64,000 bases of DNA from an uncultured Verrucomicrobiota bacterium (lineage in GTDB: Bacteria; Verrucomicrobiota; Verrucomicrobiia; Verrucomicrobiales; Verrucomicrobiaceae). The DNA is taken from NCBI GenBank assembly GCA_903838675.1, contig CAILZI010000027.1, forward strand, positions 27,779 through 91,778, read 5' to 3'. Both the position numbers and the translations under genes were made by a program. A model generated the notes under the pieces. It was not told where the DNA came from. It searched no databases and saw only the letters and a list, made by a program, of their open reading frames with translations. Of this stretch, positions 53,769 through 63,182 are shown one piece after another (the stretch's first letter is position 1; every line of letters starts with the position of its first letter).

Positions 53769-55235
53769 GTGTCTGCGCGGCGTACTCCAATGCGCATGTC
53801 AGTGCCGCATCCAGCCCATCCTGTTTCCCGCCGTGAAGTGATTCAGGCGGGCGCGATTGGCTTGCTGGGACTCGGCATGAATCATCTCAGCGCCCTGCAG
53901 GCGATGACGGCAGCCACACAACCGGCGCGGGCAAAGTCTGTGATCTACATCTTCCTTTCCGGCGGACTGGCGCAGCATGAGAGCTTCGACATGAAGCCTG
54001 ACGCACCCATGGAGATCCGCGGTGAGTTCAAACCCATCCGCACACGTACACCCGGGCTGCACATCTGCGAGCACCTGCCCAATCTCGCGCGCATTTCGGA
54101 AAAGTGGTCGCTGGTTCGTTCGCTCACTCATGGCAGCAGTGATCACTCGCTGGGTCACCACATCATGCTCACGGGCCGCAGTGATGCGCCGCTGGGGTTC
54201 GATCCATCGAAGCCAAAGAAATCCGATCATCCCAGCATGGCCGCGTTGGCCACTGCATTGCTGCCCAAGCGCAAAGACAACCTGCCCCCCGCCATCGTCT
54301 TGCCGGACAAGCTTGTGCATCGCGAAGGCCGCACGCTCGCCGGGCAGTTTGCAGGCACGCTCGGCGCGCAGCATGACCCATGGTTTCTGGAGATGTCGCC
54401 CTACCATCCGAAACACTACGGCGCGTATCCTAAATACCTGTTCCATCACGAGCGCGGCTTTGAGTCCGACCCCTCGCTGCACTTCCAGGCCCCTCACCTT
54501 TCGCTCCCGCATGGGCTCACCATGGATCGTGTGTTGGACCGCGTTTCACTGCGCAATGCATTGGAGCAGCAAACCAACGATCTCACTGCGCTGGCCGGGG
54601 ACGAAGCCTTTGATTCCACCCGTCAGGCGGCCATCGGCCTGCTGAGCAACCGCAAGGTACACGACGCTTTCAGCTTGGAGAAAGTCGATCCCAAAATGCT
54701 CGACCGCTATGGCCGACACAGCTACGGCTGGTCGCTGCTCATGGCACGCAGGCTCGTGCAAAGCGGTGTGCGCATGGTGCAGGTGAACCTCGGCAACAAC
54801 GAGACTTGGGACACGCATCAGGCCGCATGGGGCAATCTCAAAAACTACCTGCTCCCGCCGATGGATCAAGCCTTGAGCGCCTTGATCGAAGACCTAGACG
54901 CCAGCGGTCAGTTGGATGAAACCCTCATCGTCATGGGCGGCGAATTTGGGCGCACGCCCAAAATCAAAAGCATCTCCGCCACCGCGTTGCCGGGTCGTGA
55001 TCACTGGGGCCACGCACAAAGCATCCTTCTCGCCGGCGGTGGCATCAAAGGCGGTCGCGTCATTGGCTCCACCGATAAAATCGGCGGCTATCCCGCCAGT
55101 GATGCTCAAACACCTGAAAACCTCGCCGCGACGATCTATGAGGCGCTCGGCCTCCCCAACGATCTCATGTGGCACGACTTCACCGGCCGCCCCCACACTC
55201 TCTACATGGGTTCGCCGATTGGCGGTTTGGTTTGA
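53769..55235 (+). CDS. DUF1501 protein with Tat leader (copy 2)
   Basis: 488 residues from the GTG at 53769, supported by a GGAAAGG ribosome-binding site four bases upstream; ATGs at 53790 and 53796 are alternatives. Twin-arginine leader SRREVIQAGAIGLLGLG. Family motifs: GGLAQHESFDMKPDAP, SSDHSLGHH, GGEFGRTPK and GRDHWGHAQS. It is more distant from copies 1 and 3 than they are from each other, so it is not part of their recent duplication. Predicted exported, sulfatase-fold-like, substrate unknown. Confidence 0.9.
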   Translation: MSARRTPMRMSVPHPAHPVSRREVIQAGAIGLLGLGMNHLSALQAMTAATQPARAKSVIYIFLSGGLAQHESFDMKPDAPMEIRGEFKPIRTRTPGLHICEHLPNLARISEKWSLVRSLTHGSSDHSLGHHIMLTGRSDAPLGFDPSKPKKSDHPSMAALATALLPKRKDNLPPAIVLPDKLVHREGRTLAGQFAGTLGAQHDPWFLEMSPYHPKHYGAYPKYLFHHERGFESDPSLHFQAPHLSLPHGLTMDRVLDRVSLRNALEQQTNDLTALAGDEAFDSTRQAAIGLLSNRKVHDAFSLEKVDPKMLDRYGRHSYGWSLLMARRLVQSGVRMVQVNLGNNETWDTHQAAWGNLKNYLLPPMDQALSALIEDLDASGQLDETLIVMGGEFGRTPKIKSISATALPGRDHWGHAQSILLAGGGIKGGRVIGSTDKIGGYPASDAQTPENLAATIYEALGLPNDLMWHDFTGRPHTLYMGSPIGGLV

Positions 55236-55287
55236 ATCAGCAAGAGACACCTCGGCGGGCCCGTAGGTTTGTTGTCCTCCAACCATC

Positions 55288-56628
55288 ATGCTCAATCTCT
55301 ACTCCCATCCCAGCGGCGGCTATTGTGATGGTGTGTCACGTCGAAACTTCCTCAAAATCGGCGGGCTCGCCATGGGCGGCCTGTCGTTGAATGATGTACT
55401 GCGTGCCGAGTCCGCGCAGAAGACCGGCAGGTCGCACAAGGCGGTCATCATGATCTTCCTTCCCGGTGGTCCATCGCATCAGGACATGTTCGACATGAAG
55501 CCGGACGCTCCGAGCGAGATTCGTGGCGAGTTCAAACCGATCTCCACCAACGTCCCCGGCATCCAGATCTGCGAGCATCTGCCGCGTCTCGCCAGGATGA
55601 TGGACAAGTGCACCCTCATCCGCTCGCTGGCGGACTGCGACTCGCGCCACGATGCCTTTCAGTGTCTCACCGGCCGCAATTCCAAGCAGCAGCCTCCCGG
55701 TGGCTGGCCTTCGCTCGGGTCCATCGTCTCGCGGTTGCAGGGCAGCACCAATCCCGCCATGCCACCCTTCGTTGGGCTTGCGCCCAAGATGGGCCACATG
55801 GAATGGGCCCGCACAGGTGAGCCGGGTTTCCTCGGTGTCGCTCATGCACCGTTCCAGGCAAACCGTGGCAGCGGCACGGAGGACATGTCGCTCCATGGCG
55901 TCACGCTTGATCGTCTGCGTGATCGCAAGTCCCTGCTCTCCAGTTTTGACAATCTGCGGCGTGATCTCGACGCCACCGGCCTCATGGGCGGGGTGGATGT
56001 CTTCAATGAGCAGGCGCTCAATGTGCTCACGAGTCCGAAATTAATCCACGCACTCGATTTGAGCCGCGAGGACCCAAAGATCGTCGATCGCTACGGCAAA
56101 GGCGAAAACCGCAATCGTGACGACGGCGGCCCGCGTCTGCCTGAGCACTTTCTCGCCGCTCGCCGTCTGGTGGAGGCTGGTGCGCGTGTCGTCACGCTGG
56201 CTTTCAGTCGCTGGGACTACCATTCCGACAACTTCAAGCAGCTTCGCGAAGACTTGCCGCTGCTCGACAGCGGGCTCACCGCCCTCATTGCCGATCTGCA
56301 CGAGCGTGGCCTGGACAAGGATGTGTCCGTCGTCGTCTGGGGTGAATTTGGCCGCACGCCGATGATCAACGCCAAAGGTGGCCGCGACCACTGGCCGCGC
56401 GTCGCCTCCGCACTCCTCGCCTGCGGCGGCATGCGCCACGGTCAGGTCATCGGTGCCACCGACAAACAAGCTGGCGAACCAACCGAACGTCCCGTCGCCT
56501 TTGGCGAAGTCTTCGCCACGCTTTACAAGCAGTTGGGCATCGATGTCACCAAGGCCACCCTCACCGATCTCACCGGCAGGCCGCAGTACCTCGTCGATGG
56601 TCACCTGCCGATGCCGGAGCTCGTTTAA
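55288..56628 (+). CDS. DUF1501 protein with Tat leader (copy 3)
   Basis: 446 residues. Leader YCDGVSRRNFLKIGGLAMGGLSL is nearly identical to copy 1. Body motifs GPSHQDMFDMKPDAP, SRHDAFQCLTGR, WGEFGRTPM and GRDHWPR match the family. A CCAACC motif lies just before the ATG and there is no Shine-Dalgarno sequence. DUF1501 genes usually sit beside a DUF1549/DUF1553 partner; the partner follows 154 bases downstream across a gap holding a repeat. Confidence 0.9.
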   Translation: MLNLYSHPSGGYCDGVSRRNFLKIGGLAMGGLSLNDVLRAESAQKTGRSHKAVIMIFLPGGPSHQDMFDMKPDAPSEIRGEFKPISTNVPGIQICEHLPRLARMMDKCTLIRSLADCDSRHDAFQCLTGRNSKQQPPGGWPSLGSIVSRLQGSTNPAMPPFVGLAPKMGHMEWARTGEPGFLGVAHAPFQANRGSGTEDMSLHGVTLDRLRDRKSLLSSFDNLRRDLDATGLMGGVDVFNEQALNVLTSPKLIHALDLSREDPKIVDRYGKGENRNRDDGGPRLPEHFLAARRLVEAGARVVTLAFSRWDYHSDNFKQLREDLPLLDSGLTALIADLHERGLDKDVSVVVWGEFGRTPMINAKGGRDHWPRVASALLACGGMRHGQVIGATDKQAGEPTERPVAFGEVFATLYKQLGIDVTKATLTDLTGRPQYLVDGHLPMPELV

Positions 56629-56684
56629 AGAAAATAGGGTAAATCTCGAATGAGAGACTCTTTGGGCCCGCATCATTGGGACTT

Positions 56685-56715
56685 CATTCGTCATTCTGAA
56701 TTCGGCATTCGTCAT
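56685..56715. repeat. Intergenic repeat, copy 1 of a 31-bp element
   Basis: A 31-base element with two ATTCGTCATT direct repeats around a central GAATTC. Twenty-seven of its 31 bases recur at 61051-61081, inside a signal-peptide coding region. It lies in the gap between the third DUF1501 gene and the DUF1549 gene. Confidence 0.75.
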
Positions 56716-56782
56716 TAGAATGAGCACATACTTTGTTTGTTACGACAAAAATTGTCCTTCCACCCCGTAGGTTCTCGCTGTC

Positions 56783-58981
56783 ATGACCTTCTCACGCCTT
56801 ACCCTCATCGCCGCACTCTCTGCCGCCGCACCTTGTTTTGCGGCCGAAGCTCTGCGCCCGCTGAACTTTGCGAACGACATCGTTCCCATCCTCACCAAGG
56901 GCAGTTGCAATTCCGGCGGTTGCCATGGCAAATCGGGCGGGCAGAACGGCTTCAAACTCTCACTGCTCGGCTTTGAACCGCAGGAAGACTACGAGCACAT
57001 CGTCAAGGAAGCCCGCGGACGCCGCGTGTTTCCAGCGTCCGCGGAGCAGAGCCTGCTCCTGACCAAAGGCACCGCCCAGCTCCCGCACGGCGGCGGCAAG
57101 AAGCTTGATCCAAATTCCGAAGACTACGCTGATCTGGCTCGCTGGATTCGCGAGGGCATGCCCTATGGCAAGGACACCGATCCCAAGATGGCCAGCATCA
57201 GCGTCGAGCCCGCAAAGCTCACCATGCCGCTCAAAGCAGCGCAGCAGCTCAAGGTCACCGCTCATTACACCGACGGCAGCACCCGCGACGTCACCAAGCG
57301 TGCTCTTTATGAGGCCAACGAAAAAGCCATGGCCGAGACCAGCGAAACCGGCCGCGTGCAGCTTTTTGATCTTCCCGGCGATGTCGCTGTGATGGTCCGT
57401 TATCAGGGCAAGGTCTCCACCTTCCGCGCCACCGTGCCGCTCGGTGCTCCGGTGGACAAACTGCCGGCCTCGCGTGGTTTTGTGGACGATCTCGTCTTCG
57501 CGAAATTGAAAACCATCGGCATGCCGCCGTCAGACATCGCTGACGACGGCACCTTCAACCGCCGCGTCACTCTCGACATCACCGGCCGCCTGCCCACCGC
57601 AGCAGAAATGAAGGATTTCATGGCCTCCAAAGATGCGGCCAAACGCAGCGCGCTCATCGACCGCCTGCTCGACAGCCCGGACTACGCCGAATACTTCGCC
57701 AACAAGTGGAGCGCCCTCCTCCGCAACCAGCGCACCCAGCCCACCTTCGCGCGTGGAAGTTATCTTTTCTATTCATGGATTCGCGACAGCATCGCCGACA
57801 ACAAACCTTACGATCAGTTCGTGCGCGAAGTCGTCTCCGCCTCCGGTGATCTTGATCAAAATCCTCCCGTTGCCTGGTATCGTCAGGTCAAAGAGATGAA
57901 GCAGCAGATGGAGGACGTCGCCCAGCTCTTCCTCGGCACCCGCATGCAGTGTGCGCAGTGTCATCATCACCCCTTTGAGAAGTGGAGCCAGCAGGACTAC
58001 TACGGCTTCGCCGCCTTCTTCAGCAACGTCAGCCGCAAGCCTTCGACCTTTGCCGGTGAAGAAATGATCTTCAACAAACGCGGCGTTGCACAGACCACCA
58101 ACATTCGCACCAAGGCGGCCGTGACTCCCACCAGCCTCGGAGGTCAGGCCTTGAAGCTGAAGCCCGAGCAGGATCCGCGTCAGTCGCTCGCCGAGTGGAT
58201 GAGCCAGAAGGACAATGCCTTCTTTGCCCACACGCTGGTGAATCGTTACTGGAAGCACTTCTTCAATCGCGGCCTTGTCGAACCCGAGGACGACATGCGC
58301 GAGACCAATCCGCCGGTGAATCCCGAGCTGCTCAGCGCACTCGCCGCTGACTTCGTGAAGAACGGCTACGATTTGAAAAAACTCATCCGCACCATCACCA
58401 ACTCCACCACCTACCAGCTCAGCGCCGTTCCAAACACCTACAACGCGAAGGACCGCCAGAACTTCAGCCGCTACTATCCAAAGCGTCTCAATGCCGAAGT
58501 CCTCTACGACTCCGTCAACACGCTGCTGGATGTCGAAACGAATTTCGCCGGTCAGGCTCCCGGCACCCGTGCCGTCGCCCTGCCAGACAACAGCTACAAC
58601 CAGAGCACCTACTTCCTCAGTGTCTTCGGTCGTCCCGACTCCTCCAGCGCCTGCGAGTGCGAGCGCACGCAGGAGGCCAGCCTTGCGCAGAGTCTGCACC
58701 TGCTGAACGCCGCCGAAATTCAGACTCAGCTTTCCCGTGGCAATGGCCGTGCCGACACACTCACGAAGGACACACGTCCTGACGACGACAAGATAGCCGA
58801 CCTCTACCACATCGCCCTCAGCCGCGATCCCAACGCCGCCGAAGTCAAATTCGCCCACACGCACCTCGACAAGAAGACCGCAGGCAAGACGGGCGATGAA
58901 GCCTTCAAAGGCAAAAAAGAAGCCTATGAAGACATCCTCTGGGCGCTGCTGAACACGAAAGAGTTCTTGTTCAATCACTAA
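56783..58981 (+). CDS. Exported DUF1549/DUF1553 heme-type protein
   Basis: 732 residues with signal peptide MTFSRLTLIAALSAAAPCFAAE. An N-terminal heme-like motif CNSGGCH (residues 42-48) has four residues between the Cys. A BIG2-like domain follows (about 140-235). DUF1549 covers about 245-440 and DUF1553 the C-terminal part; a standard CAQCH motif is at residues 390-394. Members are co-encoded with DUF1501 proteins in Planctomycetota and Verrucomicrobiota and are thought to be periplasmic redox proteins, but no reaction is proven. It is the only DUF1553 gene for three DUF1501 genes here. Next gene starts 11 bases on. Confidence 0.9.
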   Translation: MTFSRLTLIAALSAAAPCFAAEALRPLNFANDIVPILTKGSCNSGGCHGKSGGQNGFKLSLLGFEPQEDYEHIVKEARGRRVFPASAEQSLLLTKGTAQLPHGGGKKLDPNSEDYADLARWIREGMPYGKDTDPKMASISVEPAKLTMPLKAAQQLKVTAHYTDGSTRDVTKRALYEANEKAMAETSETGRVQLFDLPGDVAVMVRYQGKVSTFRATVPLGAPVDKLPASRGFVDDLVFAKLKTIGMPPSDIADDGTFNRRVTLDITGRLPTAAEMKDFMASKDAAKRSALIDRLLDSPDYAEYFANKWSALLRNQRTQPTFARGSYLFYSWIRDSIADNKPYDQFVREVVSASGDLDQNPPVAWYRQVKEMKQQMEDVAQLFLGTRMQCAQCHHHPFEKWSQQDYYGFAAFFSNVSRKPSTFAGEEMIFNKRGVAQTTNIRTKAAVTPTSLGGQALKLKPEQDPRQSLAEWMSQKDNAFFAHTLVNRYWKHFFNRGLVEPEDDMRETNPPVNPELLSALAADFVKNGYDLKKLIRTITNSTTYQLSAVPNTYNAKDRQNFSRYYPKRLNAEVLYDSVNTLLDVETNFAGQAPGTRAVALPDNSYNQSTYFLSVFGRPDSSSACECERTQEASLAQSLHLLNAAEIQTQLSRGNGRADTLTKDTRPDDDKIADLYHIALSRDPNAAEVKFAHTHLDKKTAGKTGDEAFKGKKEAYEDILWALLNTKEFLFNH

Positions 58982-58992
58982 GCGCCCGCGCC

Positions 58993-61038
58993 ATGTCCCG
59001 TCCCAATTTTCAATTCTCAGTTTTCAGTTCTCAGTTTGCAATGCTTCTGGCCTTCGCTGCCCCGGCATTCTCTCAGGCCACCTTTCCGTCGCCAACCCTG
59101 ACGTCTATTTCTCCTCTCGGCGGCAAGCCGGGTGCCACAGTCGAACTCGCCTTGCGTGGTTCAGATCTCGAAGGGCCGCAGTCGGTTCTGCTCAATGAGC
59201 GTGTCATTCCGCTCAAGAGCACCAAGCCAAACCTTTTCAGTATCACACTGCCTGCAGATCTGAAGCCTGCCCTCTACGATTGTCGTTTCGTCGGCCGCTA
59301 CGGCGTTTCCAATCCGCGCGTCTTTGAAATCAGCACACTCGATGCTGTCGAATCGACTGGGGCAAATGCCAAACCCGACAAAGCGCTCAAGGTCGGGCTG
59401 AATTCCGTCGTTCAGGGCTGCTTCAAATCCAATTCACCACATTGGTTCACCATCGATCTGAAACTGGGACAGCGTCTCACCGCCACCTTCGACGGGCGCA
59501 GCTTCGATACTCGCACCGAGCTGCTCGGTTCGCTCAGCGCTCCCACCGGGCGTGAACTTGCCCACATGCGCGGCGGAGTGCTCACCTTCACGGCTCCAGC
59601 CGATGCCAGCTACCGGCTGCGCTTCAATGAACTCATGTTTCGCGCGGGTGATGACTACGGCTACCGCATCACGCTCTCCTCTGCGGCACCACCAGCTTCA
59701 GCGGGCGGCAAGCCGGGCGAGCCACGTCCTGTCCAGATCGGCCAGACCATTCGGGACTCCTTTCTGCCCCACGGCCTCACCCACACCTTCGATCTCGCCT
59801 TCAAGGCAGGTGAGAAGTTCATCATTGAAGTTTATTCCCACCAGCTGGGGTATGCCACCGATCCTCATCTGGTCATTGAGAATCTCGCCAAAGACTCCGC
59901 AGGCAAAGAGACGCTCAAGCCGCAGGCCGAGGTTGCTGATGCGCCTGCCATCACGCCTGCGCCCAGCATCAACCTTCTCAGCCGCGATCCCTCTTATGCC
60001 TATGAGGCCAAGGCCGACGGCACGTTCCGTATCACCCTCAGCGACAACTTCAACACCACCCAGCCCTTCGAGCTCCGCGTCCTCAAAGAAGAGCCGAAGC
60101 CCGCTCCTCTCATCGCCCTCAATTCGATCCTTCCCGGAGCCAAGACCAAAGGAGGCGAGATCGGCGGCGCAAACGTTCCGCGTGGAGGCATCGCCGCCCT
60201 CGAAATCATTGCACCCAATCGCAATGCTTTGAGTGAACCCATTGAACTCAAGGCCGACAAACTTCCTGCCGGCGTCACCTGCCTTGGCGGCTTCATCGGC
60301 AAAGGCCAGTCGCTGGGCTACATCGCATTTCAAGCGAGTGCCGATGCCCCTGCGGGTGCCAGTATCCTCAGCGGCATTCCCCAGAGCCGCTTCGTGAGTT
60401 TCGCCGTGGCAGACGCCACCAAGGACAACGTCCTCTACCGTACCACCGGCGCACCCGCGCTTGGTGTCAGCACACAACCCGCTCCTGCATCCGTACAGAC
60501 GGAAAAGACCGACATACTCGAAGTCGCTGCCGACGCCAAACTCGACATCGACCTCAAAGTCACCCGTCACGCCGACTTCACTGAAGCTCTCAAGCTCAAA
60601 GCCCTCGGCCTCATCGACGCCGCCAAAGCTCCTGAAGCCGACATCCCCGCCAAAGCCGTCGCCGGCAAATTCACGCTTGATCTGAAAACGCTCAAACTCG
60701 CTCCCGGAGACTACGGCTTCATCCTCCAAGGCCCGGCAAAAATGAAATTCCGCCGTGGTGTTGAAGAGCTCAACGTCGCCGAAGCCGATGCCAAAAAAGC
60801 GGCTGAAACACAGGCAGCCGCCAAAAAGCAGCTCGACACCGCTAACGCCGACGCCACACCGAAGAAAGCCGAGCTCGTCAAAGTGGCCACCGCTGCACTC
60901 AAGACGGCTGACACTGCCAAAACCGCCGCCGACAAGCTAGTCAAAGACCTCGTCGCAAAGTCAGCCGCCAAAGAAGCCACCTTCATTGTCTATTCCAATC
61001 CCATCCGCATCCGTGTGAAGGAGGTCGCCAAAAAATGA
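58993..61038 (+). CDS. Exported TIG/PPC-like domain protein
   Basis: 681 residues. A signal peptide seems to span residues 17-28 (MLLAFAAPAFSQ), so the functional start may be the ATG at 59041; the upstream residues come from a tandem 7-base repeat. Residues about 35-110 look like an IPT/TIG domain (TLTSISPLGGKPGATVELALRG), followed by a PPC-type beta-sandwich (about 130-360) and a long Ala/Lys-rich helical C-terminus (about 590-670). No catalytic residues are visible, so a binding or structural role is likely. It overlaps the next gene by four bases. Confidence 0.75.
   Translation: MSRPNFQFSVFSSQFAMLLAFAAPAFSQATFPSPTLTSISPLGGKPGATVELALRGSDLEGPQSVLLNERVIPLKSTKPNLFSITLPADLKPALYDCRFVGRYGVSNPRVFEISTLDAVESTGANAKPDKALKVGLNSVVQGCFKSNSPHWFTIDLKLGQRLTATFDGRSFDTRTELLGSLSAPTGRELAHMRGGVLTFTAPADASYRLRFNELMFRAGDDYGYRITLSSAAPPASAGGKPGEPRPVQIGQTIRDSFLPHGLTHTFDLAFKAGEKFIIEVYSHQLGYATDPHLVIENLAKDSAGKETLKPQAEVADAPAITPAPSINLLSRDPSYAYEAKADGTFRITLSDNFNTTQPFELRVLKEEPKPAPLIALNSILPGAKTKGGEIGGANVPRGGIAALEIIAPNRNALSEPIELKADKLPAGVTCLGGFIGKGQSLGYIAFQASADAPAGASILSGIPQSRFVSFAVADATKDNVLYRTTGAPALGVSTQPAPASVQTEKTDILEVAADAKLDIDLKVTRHADFTEALKLKALGLIDAAKAPEADIPAKAVAGKFTLDLKTLKLAPGDYGFILQGPAKMKFRRGVEELNVAEADAKKAAETQAAAKKQLDTANADATPKKAELVKVATAALKTADTAKTAADKLVKDLVAKSAAKEATFIVYSNPIRIRVKEVAKK
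59007..59041 (+). repeat. Five tandem 7-bp repeats in a signal-peptide coding region
   Basis: Five near-identical heptamers (TTTTCAA, TTCTCAG, TTTTCAG, TTCTCAG, TTTGCAA) run in phase from 59007 to 59041 and encode the FQFSVFSSQFA stretch just before the hydrophobic leader of the TIG/PPC-like protein. Confidence 0.75.
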
Positions 61039-63182
61039 GAATCATCCTCCCATTCATCATCCTGAATTCGTCATTTGTCATGGCTGCGGCTCCCGCGCCC
61101 ATCGACTACGACAAACAAGTCCGCCCGTTTCTGAAGGACAACTGCATCGCCTGCCATAACAAGACCACCACCAAGGGCGGTCTCAACATGGAGACGCCGG
61201 AGCTCATGGCGAAGGGCGGCGAGAGCGACAAAGGCATCATTCCCGGCAAAGGCGCGGAAAGCGTCATGTATCAGGCTGCAGCGCATACCTGGGATTCCGA
61301 GATGCCGCCAAAGGGCAACAAAGTCGGTGCGGTGAACCTCACCCCTGAGCAGCTCGCACTCTTCAAAGCGTGGATCGATCAAGGCGCGAAAGCTTCACCC
61401 AAAAAAGTGCAGATCATCGCATGGGAGCCGCTTCCAGCGGGCTTGCAGTCCATTTATGCCATCGCCGTCTCCCCTCAGGGCGACTTTGCAGCGGCTGCAC
61501 GCGCAAATCAGATCAGCATCTACCACCTTCCCACGCAGAGTCTTGTCACCAAGCTCACGGATGAAACCCTGCTCAAGACCGGTCTCTACAAGCAGCCCGG
61601 CGTCGCTCATCGCGATCTTGTTCAATCACTCGCCTTCAGTCCGGACGGCACACGCCTTGCCACCGGCAGCTTTCGTGAGGTGAAACTTTGGAAACGCAGC
61701 GCCCCCGCAGCTCCTGCCTTCGCTCCTTCGGCCAAATTCACCGCGACTCAGGAAGCAGACAACTCCATCAAACTGACCGAAACCACAGGAGGCAAACTCA
61801 TCGCCCACATCAAATCCGACCTCGCCGCCGAGCAGGCCGTCGCTCAGCACAACCTCACCGCAGTGCGTGCGGCGCTGGAAGTGACGTATCAGAATGAGGC
61901 CATCAAAAAAGCCGAGACCGACGCCACCGAGCAGACCAATCGTTTGAAGAAAGCCAACGAACTCGCCGAACTCGCCAAGAAGGCGCTCGAGGATAAGAAG
62001 AAGGACATCAAGCCCAAGGAAGATGCCAAAGTCGCAGCCGAAAAAGCAGCGAAGGAAATCGCCGATCAACTCGCCAAGGTGCCGCAAGACAAGCCCGATG
62101 AAGCCTTGAAAAAGAAGAACACCGAAGCCCTGGAAAAGGCCACGAAGGCAGTCGCAGATCTCAAACTCGCCCAGGAAGCCTTCACCCGTGCCGAAGCCGC
62201 GATCACCGACACGGCGAACGAAATCAAACTCGTCACCGAGAATGAAAAAAAGGCCAAACAAACAGTCGTCGATGCCAAGGCACGTCTCGAAGTGGTGAAG
62301 AAGGCGGCCGAGAAAGCGAATGCAGATCGAGACCTGATTGCCAAAACACTCACAACGGGTCTCAAGAAAGCCAAGTCTCTCCAGTTCTCGGCAAACGGCC
62401 TCGAACTCATCGCCGAACAGGACAGCGGTCCCCCGCTTGCCTGGAGCACGGTGAATGGCAAACCCATCGCGCCTGGCAGCACGAGTGCGACGTGGACTCT
62501 TGAACGCTCTTTCGGCACCGGCGATGGCAAATCCCAGATCACGGACCGTGCGAACAGTCTCGCCTTCAGCCCTGACGGCAAAACACTCGCCATCGGCAGC
62601 GGCGAGCCCTCCCGTAGCGGCGACATCACCCTCTGGGACATGGCGACAGGAAAGCTCACCACAAACTATGCCGAACGCCATCTCGACAGCGTCTTCGCGC
62701 TCGACTTCTCGCCCGATGGCAAGCTCCTCGCCTCCGGCGGCGCGGACAAAGCGGTGCGCATCACCGATTTGAGCACGGGCAAAGTCGTGAAGGTCTTCGA
62801 AGGGCACACGCATCATGTGCTCGGCGTTTCATGGCGTGCTGATGGCCGCCTGCTGGCCAGCAGCGGTGCCGACAACGTCGTCAAAGTTTGGGACTGGACC
62901 ACCGGCGACCGCCGCAAGAGCGTCGATGGTTGGGACAAGGAAGTCACCGGCATCCACTACCTCGGTGCGGCAGATCAGATTGCCACCAGTGCGGGAGACA
63001 ACAAACTTCGTCTCATCACCAGCGACGGCGGTGAAGTGAAACAACTCGCCGGTGCCACTGCTTTCCTCCAATCGCTCGCCACCACCAAGTCCGGTGATGT
63101 GGTGCTCGGCGGCGATCAAGATGGCAACTTGCGTGAATGGGATGTCGCCACGGCGAAGGAGATCGCCGTCTTCAAACCCTGA
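61035..63182 (+). CDS. Exported c-type cytochrome fused to coiled coil and WD40 repeats
   Basis: 715 residues. Signal peptide MRIILPFIILNSSFVMAA; part of it is encoded by a copy of a repeat found at 56685. A cytochrome-c motif CIACH sits at residues 37-41, followed by the PSCyt1-type segment MPPKGNKVGAVNLTPEQL. A long Lys/Ala/Glu-rich helical region (about 265-440) is probably a coiled coil. WD40 blades surround it, with several at the C-terminus (SLAFSPDGKTLAIGSG, DFSPDGKLLASGGADKAV, LLASSGADNVVKVWDW). Such cytochrome-WD40 proteins are typical of Planctomycetota and Verrucomicrobiota; the electron partner is unknown. It overlaps the upstream gene by four bases. Confidence 0.88.
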   Translation: MRIILPFIILNSSFVMAAAPAPIDYDKQVRPFLKDNCIACHNKTTTKGGLNMETPELMAKGGESDKGIIPGKGAESVMYQAAAHTWDSEMPPKGNKVGAVNLTPEQLALFKAWIDQGAKASPKKVQIIAWEPLPAGLQSIYAIAVSPQGDFAAAARANQISIYHLPTQSLVTKLTDETLLKTGLYKQPGVAHRDLVQSLAFSPDGTRLATGSFREVKLWKRSAPAAPAFAPSAKFTATQEADNSIKLTETTGGKLIAHIKSDLAAEQAVAQHNLTAVRAALEVTYQNEAIKKAETDATEQTNRLKKANELAELAKKALEDKKKDIKPKEDAKVAAEKAAKEIADQLAKVPQDKPDEALKKKNTEALEKATKAVADLKLAQEAFTRAEAAITDTANEIKLVTENEKKAKQTVVDAKARLEVVKKAAEKANADRDLIAKTLTTGLKKAKSLQFSANGLELIAEQDSGPPLAWSTVNGKPIAPGSTSATWTLERSFGTGDGKSQITDRANSLAFSPDGKTLAIGSGEPSRSGDITLWDMATGKLTTNYAERHLDSVFALDFSPDGKLLASGGADKAVRITDLSTGKVVKVFEGHTHHVLGVSWRADGRLLASSGADNVVKVWDWTTGDRRKSVDGWDKEVTGIHYLGAADQIATSAGDNKLRLITSDGGEVKQLAGATAFLQSLATTKSGDVVLGGDQDGNLREWDVATAKEIAVFKP
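61051..61081 (+). repeat. Repeat copy 2, encoding part of a signal peptide
   Basis: Twenty-seven of 31 bases match the intergenic element at 56685-56715, including the central CTGAATTCG. In this frame it encodes FIILNSSFVM, the hydrophobic core of the signal peptide of the cytochrome-WD40 protein. Confidence 0.75.

Noticed and set aside
61626..62816. Minus-strand open frame of 396 codons opposite the cytochrome-WD40 gene
   Set aside because: Gly/Phe-rich mirror of a Lys/Ala/Glu-rich coiled coil; a codon-bias artefact.
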